Program-made: the position numbers and the translations under genes
Part shown: positions 34,657 through 43,103 of the stretch, one piece after another
Layout of the letters: each line of letters begins with the position of its first letter
Position numbering within the stretch: the stretch's first letter is position 1
Assembly: GCF_013415125.1 (NCBI RefSeq)
Contig: NZ_JACCDE010000024.1
Coordinates: forward strand, 22,657 to 86,656
Direction: 5' to 3'
DNA: 64,000 nucleotides
DNA from: Vreelandella glaciei
GTDB taxonomy: Bacteria > Pseudomonadota > Gammaproteobacteria > Pseudomonadales > Halomonadaceae
Notes under the pieces: generated by a model
The model's database searches: none
What the model was told of the DNA's origin: nothing
The model's input: only the letters and a program-made list of their open reading frames with translations

Positions 34657-35432
34657 GCGATCTTCTGCGCATCCCGCTATTGGCGCTGCTGCTGTCGGGG
34701 GGCCTCGGCCTTCAGGCACAAGGCCTCCAGGCCCAGGAGCTTGAGGAACAGGAACTCGACTTTCCCGAATTGACCGGTCGTGTGGTGGACCAGGCCGGGC
34801 TGCTGGATCCGGCCACCGAATCACGCCTGAGCGAGAGGCTCGCGGCCCACGAAGAAGCCACCACCGAGCAACTGGTGGTGGCCACCCTGCCGGACCTGCA
34901 GGGCGTCACCATCGAGGAGTATGGCTATCAGCTGGGGCGCCACTGGGGCATCGGCCAGCAAGAGGAGGACAACGGCGCCCTGCTGATCGTCGCGCCGAAG
35001 GAGCGCAAGGTGCGCATCGAGGTCGGCTATGGCCTCGAGGGTCGACTGACCGACGCCCAGTCCTCGGTGATCATCAACCAGACCCTGACGCCGGCCTTCC
35101 GTGAGGGCGACTACGCCCGCGGCATCACCGAGGGCGTGGAGGCGATGATCCAGGTGCTGGGTGGCGAGCCCATGGACACCAGTGCCACCGCCAGCGCCCC
35201 GGCTCGGGAACAGGGACCTGAAGGACCGGCATCGATTCTCTTCTTCGTGATGTTCGTCATCGTCATGACGCTGGTACGGGGCGGTCGCGGCGGCCTGCTG
35301 GCCGGCATGTTGCTGGGCGGTGCGCTCGGCGGCAGGTCGCGCGGCGGCGGCGGGGGTGGTTTCGGCGGAGGCGGCGGCTTCGGCGGTGGCGGCGGCGGCT
35401 TCGGTGGCGGCGGCGCTTCCGGCGGCTGGTAA
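34653..35432 (+). CDS. TPM-domain protein, YgcG-like
   Basis: 259 residues: signal peptide (residues 1-~23), a TPM domain (~39-170, TGRVVDQAGLLDPATESRL, NNGALLIV-type strand, RIEVGYGLEGRLTDAQS), one membrane helix (~195-212), then a low-complexity Gly/Phe tail. TPM domains were first described in a thylakoid phosphatase and in photosystem repair. In bacteria they accompany LemA and are thought to work in the envelope. The Gly-rich tail is typical of the family. Confidence 0.88.
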   Translation: MSDLLRIPLLALLLSGGLGLQAQGLQAQELEEQELDFPELTGRVVDQAGLLDPATESRLSERLAAHEEATTEQLVVATLPDLQGVTIEEYGYQLGRHWGIGQQEEDNGALLIVAPKERKVRIEVGYGLEGRLTDAQSSVIINQTLTPAFREGDYARGITEGVEAMIQVLGGEPMDTSATASAPAREQGPEGPASILFFVMFVIVMTLVRGGRGGLLAGMLLGGALGGRSRGGGGGGFGGGGGFGGGGGGFGGGGASGGW

Positions 35433-35494
35433 GCCAGCCTTCCCGCCGGTGGCGACACCGACATGACAATCAGGATTCGGAGATCACAACCCCC

Positions 35495-36112
35495 ATGGCC
35501 TTACTGAGTGAAAACGAGCAACGCCAGGTAGCCGAGGCGATTCATCGGGTCGAACGCGACACCGATGCCGAGCTGGTCACCGTGCTGGCTCCGCGAGCGG
35601 ACAACTATGCCTATATCCCGCTGCTCTGGGCCGGCCTGCTGGCCCTGGTGGTACCGGGTGCGGTCAATTACTTTCCCGGCTGGTTGACGGCCTACGAGCT
35701 GACGCTGGTGCAGTGGGCGACCTTCATCGTGCTGGGACTGGTGTTTCGCATCCCCGCCATCACCACCCGGCTGATCCCGCGATCGGTTCGTCATTGGCGG
35801 GCGGCCAACCTCGCCCGGCGGCAGTTCCTGGAACAGGAGCTGCACCACACCGAGGGGGGAACGGGGATGCTGATTTTCGTCTCCGAAGCCGAGCGGTATG
35901 TGGAAATCCTGGTTGACCGGGGCATCTCGGCACGTATCAGCGACGAGACCTGGCAATCCATCGTGGCGGCGTTCACCCAGCAGGTGAAGGCAGGTGAGAC
36001 CCTGCGGGGTTTCCTGGCGTGCATCGAGGCATGCGGCGAACATCTCAAGGAGCAGGTACCAGCCACCCACGAGCGCAACGAACTGCCCAATCATCTGATC
36101 GTGCTGGATTGA
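35495..36112 (+). CDS. TPM-domain membrane protein
   Basis: 205 residues. The N-terminus (EQRQVAEAIHRVERDTDAELVTVLA) begins the TPM fold, which is interrupted by two membrane helices (~42-60 and ~70-87) and resumes with FLEQELHHTEGGTGMLIFVS. This is the second type of TPM protein in LemA operons. It lies 62 bp after the Gly-rich TPM gene on the same strand and likely shares its function. Confidence 0.85.
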   Translation: MALLSENEQRQVAEAIHRVERDTDAELVTVLAPRADNYAYIPLLWAGLLALVVPGAVNYFPGWLTAYELTLVQWATFIVLGLVFRIPAITTRLIPRSVRHWRAANLARRQFLEQELHHTEGGTGMLIFVSEAERYVEILVDRGISARISDETWQSIVAAFTQQVKAGETLRGFLACIEACGEHLKEQVPATHERNELPNHLIVLD

Positions 36113-36246
36113 CCCTCATCTGCCCATGCACCGGGGCATGACGAGTGCTTCTCCCCGGCAGAGGTGCCGCCGTCTGACACGGAACACGTGGGGCGATACG
36201 TTGAGAAGTCGCAGGAGACTCGACGGTTGGATGTCGATCAACGCCC

Positions 36247-36969
36247 TCAGCCGATTGTGGCCAGGGCCGGAAACCAGTCCACCAGGATGCTGGAGAGCCG
36301 GGTGAGCGTCCCGGAGACGATCAGCAACCCCATGAGGATAAGGATCACTCCGGCGACTGGTCGGGCATAGGCACTCCACTTACCGAGGCGGCCCCGGTAG
36401 TGGCTGAACCTGTTGAGCAGCAGGGTGCTGGCCAGGAAGGGCAGGGCCAGGCCCAGGGAGTAGGTCGCCAGGTAGAGCATGCCGGCCTGGGCATTGGCGG
36501 TGGTCGAGGTGGCCATCAGGATCGCCCCCAGGATCGGGCCGATGCAGGGCGTCCAGCCGATGGCGAAGGAGATGCCGAAGAAGGTCGCCGCCATGGGAGA
36601 GCCCCCTCTCAGCTCGGGCGACCACTGAAAGCTGCGCTGCAGGACGGGCAGCCGGAACACGCCCGTCATGAATAGGCCGAGCACGATGACGATGCTGCCG
36701 GTGATCCAGTTGAGCTCCTGGCGATAACCACGCAGCAGCTGGCCGATGCTGGTGACCCCCAGGCCCATCAGGATGAAGACCACGCTGAAGCCGAAGACGA
36801 AGAAGGTGCTGAGCAGCAACGCCTCGAAGCGCCGATCCGCCTTGCCGGCACTGCCGCCGGTGACCACCGACAGATAGGCGGGCAGCAAGGGCAGGGTGCA
36901 GGGCGAGAAGAACGACAGCAGCCCGCCGAAGAGGGCGCCGATCAGGCCGATGGAGGAGAGCGTTTCCAC
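36247..36969 (-). CDS. ccdA: CcdA-type cytochrome c biogenesis/thiol-transport protein
   Basis: 240 residues, six hydrophobic segments. The family signature FFSPCTLPLLPAYLSV near the N-terminus and GWTPCIGPILGAIL in the fourth segment carry the two redox cysteines that pass electrons from cytoplasmic thioredoxin to periplasmic partners. In copper or cytochrome contexts it keeps periplasmic thiols reduced. Convergent with the TPM gene. Confidence 0.88.
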   Translation of the reverse strand: METLSSIGLIGALFGGLLSFFSPCTLPLLPAYLSVVTGGSAGKADRRFEALLLSTFFVFGFSVVFILMGLGVTSIGQLLRGYRQELNWITGSIVIVLGLFMTGVFRLPVLQRSFQWSPELRGGSPMAATFFGISFAIGWTPCIGPILGAILMATSTTANAQAGMLYLATYSLGLALPFLASTLLLNRFSHYRGRLGKWSAYARPVAGVILILMGLLIVSGTLTRLSSILVDWFPALATIG

Positions 36970-37074
36970 AGAGCTTCTACCTGGGTGAAATGAAGGGAAT
37001 GGCTATCGGCCGGCGATCGTCAGGGTCGCCGGCCTAGGTGCGGAAGCAGACTTCGCGGTCACCAACTCATTGGT

Positions 37075-38163
37075 TCACCTGGAAGGCGATGCCCCGAGAG
37101 ATATCTGGTGACCGATGCCCCCCAGCTCCACGGTCTGCAACACCTCGAGGGTGTCCGGGGCGATGATCCACAGGTGGGGTTCGTCGCGGCTGGTGACCAG
37201 CACCCGCCCATCGGTGGGCGAAACGGCGAGATGGTAGGGGGCCGGTGCCAGCTCGGCGGCATGCCGTGTGCCCTCCTCGAGGGAGATCCTGACGAGGCGG
37301 TTGTCGCCCTGACTCGTCGCATAGAGCGTCTGGCCATCCGGACTCAGGTCGATGCCGTGAGGCGCCGTGCCGATCTCATAATCCTCCGCCACACTGCCTG
37401 TCGTCAGATCCACCGCCAGGACGCGGCCCCCGGCATGATCGTTGACGTAGAGGGATTTACCGTCCTTCGAGAGCACCATGTGTTCCGGGTTCCCGCCGAC
37501 GCGCATGTTGCGCCGCACGAACCAGTGCTGAGGATCCACCTCGCTGATGGTGCCGTTACCGGCGTTGCTGACCAGTATGCTACCCCCCTCCTCGTGCTGA
37601 ACCAGGTAGTTCGGATTCGGCCCCGTGGCCAGGGAGGCGATGACCTGGCCGCTATCCAGCGACACCATGCTGATGCCTCCGCCCGTGGGGTGGGTCGAGA
37701 CGGCATGACGCCCGTCTCGCGTGACCAGCACATGATGCACGGCCCCTGGCACTTCCAGGGTTCTGACGATGCGGCTCGTGGCCGTGTCGACGACGTAGAG
37801 CAGGCCGGTACTCGCTTCCTCCGGGGAGGTCGTTGCGCCATCGCCATGATGGGCCGCGTGCTCGTCTTCCGTCACCCCCTCGGGACGAACGATCTCGCGA
37901 CCGGCATCCTGCGGGGAAAGGCTCCCCACGATGAGGTGTCGTCCGTCAGGAGTGAGGGCGGAGCCGTGCGTATTGATCGTATCGGTCACGGTCGATATCA
38001 CCTCCTGACGCTCCAGGTCGATGATACCCACGGCATCTGCCGTCCCCATCGGCACGAAGGCCCGGTCGCTCGCCGCCAGGGCGGTCGTTGAGGCTGCGAG
38101 GGCGATGCCGGCCATGAGACTAGCCAGCCAAGAACTGTGCAGAGAGTTCTTCATGAGAGACAT
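37075..38163 (-). CDS. secreted beta-propeller protein (YncE/cytochrome d1-like)
   Basis: 362 residues with a signal peptide ending at ALAAS (~residue 31). Repeated blade motifs of the form DGRHLIVGS, DGRHAVSTH, DGKSLYVND, DGQTLYATS and DGRVLVTS, each about 40-45 residues apart, make a seven-bladed-type propeller. A His-rich loop (EDEHAAHHGDG) could bind metal. It has no catalytic signature. It follows the copper cluster and precedes ccdA, suggesting periplasmic metal or redox work. Confidence 0.8.
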   Translation of the reverse strand: MSLMKNSLHSSWLASLMAGIALAASTTALAASDRAFVPMGTADAVGIIDLERQEVISTVTDTINTHGSALTPDGRHLIVGSLSPQDAGREIVRPEGVTEDEHAAHHGDGATTSPEEASTGLLYVVDTATSRIVRTLEVPGAVHHVLVTRDGRHAVSTHPTGGGISMVSLDSGQVIASLATGPNPNYLVQHEEGGSILVSNAGNGTISEVDPQHWFVRRNMRVGGNPEHMVLSKDGKSLYVNDHAGGRVLAVDLTTGSVAEDYEIGTAPHGIDLSPDGQTLYATSQGDNRLVRISLEEGTRHAAELAPAPYHLAVSPTDGRVLVTSRDEPHLWIIAPDTLEVLQTVELGGIGHQISLGASPSR

Positions 38164-38276
38164 GTCCTAAGTATTGAGGCCCCTGTGGGGCGTGGGCGAC
38201 CGTCAGCAGACGGTCGGGGCTATGGAAAACGTCGATGAGATCGACATCGATCAATAGCCATCGACAGACCTCGTGG

Positions 38277-38381
38277 TCAGATCCTCATTTGGCTCGAGCG
38301 CAGGGAGTGTCGTATCACCGATACCGAGCCGAACGACATGGCTGCGGCGGCGATGAAGAGAGCAGTCAATGGCAACTCCAT
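38277..38381 (-). pseudogene. C-terminal remnant of a copper P-type ATPase
   Basis: The 34 codons read LFIAAAAMSFGSVSVIRHSL and end SSQMRI, the last membrane helix of a Cu+-ATPase (compare [17 protein letters not shown] in the intact gene at 28659). Nothing else of the ATPase precedes it; it abuts and overlaps the 3' end of the small HMA-like gene. It is the relic of a second copper ATPase. Confidence 0.65.
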
Positions 38382-38704
38382 GGCTCCTTGCTGGCATTGT
38401 CCTTGATGTTCTGGTCGACGAACCGGTAGTGGTCTTCCTTGAAGCGCGTCCACCAGCCATGGCTGATCTCGATGGCGTGCCAGGCGAGGATCGCCTCGAT
38501 ATGGTCGATGCACAGCCGCGTCGCATCATAGGCCATACTGAGCTTGTGCTTCTCGGTGTCATAGGTGACTCGCTCGAGCCCGTATAGCCCATCGATCTCG
38601 TCCATGGCGACGCGTAACTCATCCTGATCGCAGGGCTCGAGCTTCAGCTTGCGAGTCACTAGATTGACCTCGGAGACGCCGAGGCGGTGTTCGTTCTTTG
38701 ACAT
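38366..38704 (-). CDS. small HMA-like protein, paralogue of 23750-24085
   Basis: 112 residues from the ATG at 38704. Highly similar to the gene at 23750: HRLGVSEVNLVTRKLKLEPC, a helix, strands, and the conserved tail HGWWTRFKEDHYRFVDQNIK. It lacks a CxxC motif. The two copies differ mainly in the middle helices, so they are diverged paralogues, not a recent duplication. A MerR-like promoter lies 210-240 bp upstream. Confidence 0.7.
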   Translation of the reverse strand: MSKNEHRLGVSEVNLVTRKLKLEPCDQDELRVAMDEIDGLYGLERVTYDTEKHKLSMAYDATRLCIDHIEAILAWHAIEISHGWWTRFKEDHYRFVDQNIKDNASKEPWSCH

Positions 38705-39188
38705 ACGAAACTCTCCCTTCTGCCATTTCGTCATGCACGGGTAGATCCACATCTGGTGGAAGTGCGGAGCATTGCCCGCCACCGACACCGAGCTGATCGC
38801 AATGACGATACTGATCTACTCCCCCTTCGGCCCAGGGCATCCTTGATGCCGTCGCCGGCCCTAGGCCTCTGGCGATACCTGGACGCTGGGAAGCCGCCGA
38901 TTTGCTCGAAGCCTAAAGCCCTTGGGTAACGCAAAGGTCAAGCGAGTGGGGAGCACCAGGGTTGCGGATAGCTCCGAACCTTGATCGATGTCATGCAATT
39001 TCCGGTTTTGTGAGGCTCACCCCTAGCCTAGATGGCAAAGCTGAACCAACCCTGAATGGGCGGAGCCTGTTGGGGCGTCATGTCATTGGGATGTCGGCTA
39101 GGCATGCCGGGTTAGGCGTCCCCGTACCCCATGCCAGAACCCCATCATTGACGCTTCAAGCAGGGCGCTTGGCGGGGCTGAGACTCGG
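38705..39188. promoter_or_regulatory. intergenic stretch with a MerR-like promoter
   Basis: On the minus strand TTGACC (38936-38941) and TTTAGG (38912-38917) are 18 bp apart, the same geometry as the copper promoters. The spacer has ACCC/GGG-type symmetry. It would serve the small HMA-like gene at 38366. I see no gene in the remainder; 38990-39188 shows nothing notable. Confidence 0.35.
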
Positions 39189-39935
39189 CTACCCGAGATG
39201 CAGCCAGCGCCTTACGGTCGCGCGATAGCGCGCCGGAGCCGCCTTCCAGGCCAGGGGGAGCAGGGTGATGGTGCCGAGCGCGAGCACCGTGAGGCCCGCG
39301 CGGCGCAGATCGCTGGAGGCGAGCTCGTCACCGAAATGCGCCAGCAGGAAGCTCGCCGGAATGATCCCGAGCAGCGTCGCGACGGCAAAGCGCCAGGCCT
39401 TGAGGGGGGTGAGGCCGGCCGCGTAGCTGAGGACGTCGAAGGACAGGAACGGCATCAGCCGGGTCGCGAAAACCGCGACCATCAGGGCATTCTGCGAGCC
39501 GATGAAACGGTGTAGCAGGTTTGGAGTAGGGCGCACGCCCAACCAGGTCCTCAGGGCGTCATATCCCAGCAGGCGGGCAATGGAGAAGGCGATCAGCGCC
39601 CCCGTGCCGGAGCCGATGGCGACATAGAGCGTCCCCCAGGCATGGCCATAGGCCGCGCCGGCGGCAAGCGCTATCGGGGCGCTGGGAATCGGGCTCATGA
39701 CGATGGCCAGGGTCATCAGGCCGATGACCAGGACCGGCCCCAACGGGCCAAGCCGTATCACTGCCTGCTCGAGGGTGTCGCCGGTCAGCAGGGTTTCCAG
39801 CGTCCCGGTGCGCCACAGCAGCAGGGTGGTGGCAAGGAAGGCGGCAAGCAGCCCAACGCCACACAGGATGCGCCGCCTCGAGGCTTGGGATAAGCGGGAA
39901 GGGGCGCCGTCTTCCGGCTTCTTCTGCCTGGCCAT
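39189..39935 (-). CDS. TVP38/TMEM64-family (VTT domain) membrane protein
   Basis: About 248 residues. A basic N-terminus is followed by five to six helices and the VTT-domain landmarks IPSAPIALAAGAAYGHAWGT, then GSGTGALIAFSIARLLG and FLSFDVLSYAAGLTPL with LGIIPASFLLA. The family is related to DedA and may transport or flip lipids. No operon partner is obvious. Confidence 0.85.
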   Translation of the reverse strand: MARQKKPEDGAPSRLSQASRRRILCGVGLLAAFLATTLLLWRTGTLETLLTGDTLEQAVIRLGPLGPVLVIGLMTLAIVMSPIPSAPIALAAGAAYGHAWGTLYVAIGSGTGALIAFSIARLLGYDALRTWLGVRPTPNLLHRFIGSQNALMVAVFATRLMPFLSFDVLSYAAGLTPLKAWRFAVATLLGIIPASFLLAHFGDELASSDLRRAGLTVLALGTITLLPLAWKAAPARYRATVRRWLHLG

Positions 39936-40145
39936 GTTTTCCAATCCCGATCTCCCACGCTTGTCGTTGCACCCACTCGGCCTCCTTGGGGATGAATGAC
40001 AGCCGGCTGGCAGATGCCATCAAAGCCCGAGCGCTTTCCTCATGCTGTGCCTGCTTCAGTGGACGAAGCCCCAGGGCGGTGGCAATCGCCAGTGGCACCT
40101 TCACGCCGAGCACCCACAGCGGCGCATGTTTTGTCCTGCTCGTCC

Positions 40146-40305
40146 TCAATGGCAGTCACGGGAGCAGAAAAAGTAGTCATGGCCATCGTGAACACTCGGC
40201 TTGGCCTGTTCGGTACTGACGGTTTTGCCACACACGGGATCCACGTCTTCGGTGGGTGGAATCCAGTGCGGCCCCTCGGTAGTCGTCTGGCTCTCCTGCC
40301 TCTAC
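40146..40305 (-). pseudogene. decayed YHS-domain gene
   Basis: The frame reads EGPHWIPPTEDVDPVCGKT, then VSTEQAKPSVHDGHDYFFC, SRDC-His and a premature TGA at 40146-40148. It is clearly a copy of the YHS domain of the protein at 32612, and the DNA is alignable. The helix of the YHS domain is cut, and no start codon or membrane anchor remains in frame. It belongs to the degenerate second copper cluster. Confidence 0.7.
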
Positions 40306-40773
40306 CGTGTAGTCAACGGTGCTGCGGTGATTCTATGAGCCCAGGCACTATAGCCTGTGCAGCTCAGAAGAGGGGGCTTCAGGTGATTCCTGCCTGTGGC
40401 ATGAACAGCACCAGCCTGTTCATCGTCGCTGTCCTTTGCCGTCTGCCGTCAACCTATCGCCACGTTGCGAATGCGAGCTTGTTATCAGGATACAACCTAT
40501 GGGTTGCTCAAGGGTAAAGTGAGGAAGTGGTTAAGGATTCTTTTCTTGACCCTTGTCAGCTGTCAGTCTGCGCAGCCAAGCTGAAATGGCGCTGAACATT
40601 GGGGGGTTGATTGTTGTTGGCCTAAAGGGTGTGGAAGCACAGCCATTTTCTGAAGAAGGGTAAAGGGGGAAAGTGGGACGTCTTTATGCTTGATTCATGG
40701 CGGTAGATTGTGGGAATATTTTGACTTTTGTTCAGTATTGATATTGGTTAATTGCGTGAAAGGAGTGAAAGAG
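40306..40773. promoter_or_regulatory. intergenic stretch with a MerR-like promoter
   Basis: On the minus strand TTTACC (40513-40518) and TGTATC (40489-40494) are 18 bp apart. The region around it aligns with the copper promoter at 31468 (shared CCTGATA downstream, AGGTT before the -10). It probably once drove the YHS gene now broken at 40146. From 40520 to 40773 no structure is evident apart from the ribosome-binding site for the disrupted yceI. Confidence 0.4.
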
Positions 40774-40785
40774 ATGCGAATGACT

Positions 40786-41403
40786 AAGAGTGCCTTTCAA
40801 AACCTTGAAAACCCCTTCAGTCATTCCTAGATTTTCGGTATGGCTAAGAAAATCGTATCCGACGAACTCTGGTCCATTGTCGAGCCACTGCTGCCACCAC
40901 CGACGCCCAGGCCACGCGGTGGCCGGCCTCCCATCTCCAATCGCGCAGCCTTGACGGGCATCCTGTTTGTGCTGCGCTCGGGCATTCCCTGGGAGATGCT
41001 GCCCCAGGAGATGGGCTGTGGCTCGGGTGTGACCTGCTGGCGACGACTGCGTGACTGGCACGAGGCGGGCGTCTGGGAGCGTTTACATCGGACACTGCTG
41101 GAACACCTGCACCACGCTGAACAGCTTGACTGGGAGCGGGCTTGCATGGACAGCGCATCCATACAGGCAAAAAAGGGGGCTCAGCCATCGGCCCCAACCC
41201 GACAGACAGAGGAAGACCCGGTACAAAGCGCCATCTTCTGACCGATCGTCAGGGGGTACCTCTGGCCATTCTGCTATCGGGAGCCAACATGAACGACAGT
41301 GTCCCTTTGGCGGCCTTGCTCGATAGCGTGCAGCCAGTGTCGTCGGGCCGACCAGGGCGGCCTCGACAGCGCCCTCGAAAGCTTCATGCAGACAAGGCTT
41401 ACG
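40786..41403 (+). mobile_element. IS5-family element, truncated at its right end
   Basis: The transposase is in two frames. The first (40840-41241) reads MAKKIVSDELWSIVEPLLPP and LDWERACMDSASIQA. The second continues as GGSAIGPNPTDRGRPGTK and ends at LHADKAYVC. The frames are joined by a slippery A-AAA-AAG (41169-41175) that would give a -1 shift. This is the IS427-like arrangement. The right end is missing because the IS481-like element starts at 41404. The left boundary near 40786 is a guess. Confidence 0.75.
40840..41403 (+). pseudogene. IS5-family transposase, programmed frameshift, C-terminus lost
   Basis: N-terminal helix-turn-helix-like domain (residues ~1-75: LLPPPTPRPRGGRPPISNR, GIPWEMLPQEMG), then the first catalytic Asp in ACMDSAS. 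After the -1 shift at 41169-41175 come the second Asp region (LSGANMNDS) and LHADKAY. The catalytic Glu part is absent, so the enzyme is inactive. Confidence 0.8.
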
Positions 41404-42405
41404 TGTGTGGTCCCGAAGAGTAATGGTCTACCTTACGAACCATTATCGGAGGATGATCCATGGCTCAGGTTCTTCATCAACGCGCCACGACCACGCACGC
41501 CATCCGAGCAGAAATACAGCGATCGACGGAGTCGGCCGCGACACTGAGCCGTCGCTACGGCATCAACCCCAAGACCGTACGCAAGTGGCGCAGCCGGGAT
41601 ACCGTTGAAGATACGCGTATGGGACCCCGTGCTCCTCGCTCCACGTCGTTGACGCCCCTGGAGGAAGTTGCAGCCATTACCTTCCGGCAGAAGACCCTGC
41701 TGCCCCTCGATGACTGCCTTCATGCACTTCAACGACAGATCCCTTCGCTCACCCGCTCGAGTCTGCATCGGCTTTACCAGCGGCACGGCATCAGCCAGTT
41801 ACCCAGGACTGGCGACCAGAAACGCGAGAAGAAGCTCTTCAAGCGCTACCCGATTGGCTACCTGCACATCGATATCAGCGAAATCCGTACCGGCGAGGGC
41901 AAGGCCTACCTGTTCGTCGCCGTGGATCGAACGTCCAAGTTCGTTCATGCACAGCTATACCGGAAGATGACGAGGCAGATCGCCGCTGACTTTCTCGAGG
42001 ACACGCTGCAGACCCTGCCTTACCGCGCCCATACGGTGTTGACGGATAACGGGGTACAGTTCGCGAAGAAAGCCGGGACAGAGGCCTACAAACCGCATAT
42101 CTTCGATGTCGTCTGTTACCGCCACGGCATCGAGCACCGACTGACGAAGCCCTTCCACCCCTGGACCAACGGGCAGGTGGAAAGGATGAATCGCACCATC
42201 AAGGAGGCGACGACCCGGGCGTTCCATTACACCTCCCTGGAGCAGTTGCAGTCCCATCTGAAGGACTATCTATGGGCTTATAACAGTGCCCGGCCACTCA
42301 GGGCGCACAAGGGCAAGACACCGATTGGATTCATCCTTGAGCAATGGCAGAAAGAGCCCGAGAGGTTTTTTGACGACCCGAACCACTACTTCACGGGACC
42401 AAACA
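41404..42405 (+). mobile_element. IS481-family element
   Basis: About 1.0 kb. Ends are inverted repeats: TGTGTGGTCCCG on the left (41404-41415) and CGGGACCAAACA on the right (42394-42405), i.e. TGTTTGGTCCCG reading inward. It carries one transposase gene. No target duplication is visible: the left flank is IS5-like DNA and the right flank is yceI, so a deletion accompanied or followed insertion. Confidence 0.8.
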
Positions 42406-42410
42406 CCTAG
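41460..42410 (+). CDS. IS481-family transposase
   Basis: 316 residues; GGAGG lies about 8 bp before the ATG. An N-terminal helix-turn-helix (residues ~25-50: ESAATLSRRYGINPKTVRKW) is followed by an rve-type DDE core: IDISEIRTGEGKAYLFVAVD, TDNGVQF and the Glu in NGQVERMNRTIKEA. All three catalytic acids are present and the frame is intact, so the element may be active. The stop codon lies just past the right inverted repeat. Confidence 0.9.
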   Translation: MAQVLHQRATTTHAIRAEIQRSTESAATLSRRYGINPKTVRKWRSRDTVEDTRMGPRAPRSTSLTPLEEVAAITFRQKTLLPLDDCLHALQRQIPSLTRSSLHRLYQRHGISQLPRTGDQKREKKLFKRYPIGYLHIDISEIRTGEGKAYLFVAVDRTSKFVHAQLYRKMTRQIAADFLEDTLQTLPYRAHTVLTDNGVQFAKKAGTEAYKPHIFDVVCYRHGIEHRLTKPFHPWTNGQVERMNRTIKEATTRAFHYTSLEQLQSHLKDYLWAYNSARPLRAHKGKTPIGFILEQWQKEPERFFDDPNHYFTGPNT

Positions 42411-42858
42411 AGGCCTCAAGCATCAACCTCAATGTCGATGTGGAGAGCCTCAATAGCAGCCATGCCGAACGGGACAAGCACATCCTCAGCGGTGATTTTC
42501 TAAGTGCTTCCGAGTACCCCCAGGCGAGCTTCGCATCAACCGATTTCGAGCCTACGAGCGAAGATCAAGGTAAGCTGACCGGTGATCTGACCCTACATGG
42601 TGTGACCCAGGAAGTGACCTTGGATGTCACGCATATTGGTGGCGGTGAAGATCCTTGGGGCAACTACCGTCAAGGCTTCGAGGGGAGCACCACATTGGAG
42701 CTGGCTGATTACGGTATCGATATGAGCCAATTCCCCGAAGTCATGCATGAAGTCGAGTTATATGTTGTGCTTGAAGGTATTCGCCAATAAGCCTGGTTAG
42801 GTACTTTATATCTTCAAGACTGAGCTACGGCATCAGCCGATAGTTCATGCAACAAGAG

Positions 42859-42885
42859 CCAGCTGACAGTGTCGGCTGGTTTTTC
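42859..42885 (+). terminator. rho-independent terminator after yceI
   Basis: CCAGCTGACA (42859-42868), a one-base loop region, TGTCGGCTGG (42870-42879) and TTTTTC. The stem has one G-T wobble. It lies 69 bp after the YceI stop. Confidence 0.7.
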
Positions 42886-43103
42886 TTGGTTTCATACTCT
42901 CACCAATAGCGAACCCTGAGCTACTCAGAAGTTAGGCGGTACAGCTGAATCTGGATGTTGCAAAACATTACCAATTGCGATTGCAGTATTCCCTCCACCT
43001 TCTGCGTCCCAGCAGCTTACGAAGGCGAGAGTTGATGGAACGTGGTGCGGGACGTAGGTAGTAGGTGCACCTGTCTAACTGATACCAAGTGGCTTCGTTC
43101 TAA
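42886..43103. other. intergenic stretch, possibly with a gene remnant
   Basis: On the minus strand about 49 codons (43074 to 42928) read without a stop, including VPSTLAFVSCWDAEGGGNTA and AIAIGNVLQHPDSAVPPNF, which looks protein-like. No start codon or ribosome-binding site is visible, and a TAG lies immediately upstream. It may be the tail of a lost gene. Otherwise nothing. Confidence 0.25.

Larger units (their letters stand above)
40774..42790 (+). pseudogene. YceI-family gene disrupted by insertion sequences
   Basis: The 3' part (about 42410-42790) encodes about 125 residues of the YceI lipid-binding barrel: SHAERDKHILSGDFL, then FASTDFEP, LTGDLTLHGVTQEVTLDV and ELYVVLEGIRQ. A perfect AAGGAG plus ATG at 40774 (MRMTKS) just before the IS5-like element looks like the original start. 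The signal peptide and about 60 residues are missing, so the two insertions were accompanied by a deletion. A hairpin terminator follows at 42859. YceI proteins bind polyisoprenoids in the periplasm. Confidence 0.6.
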
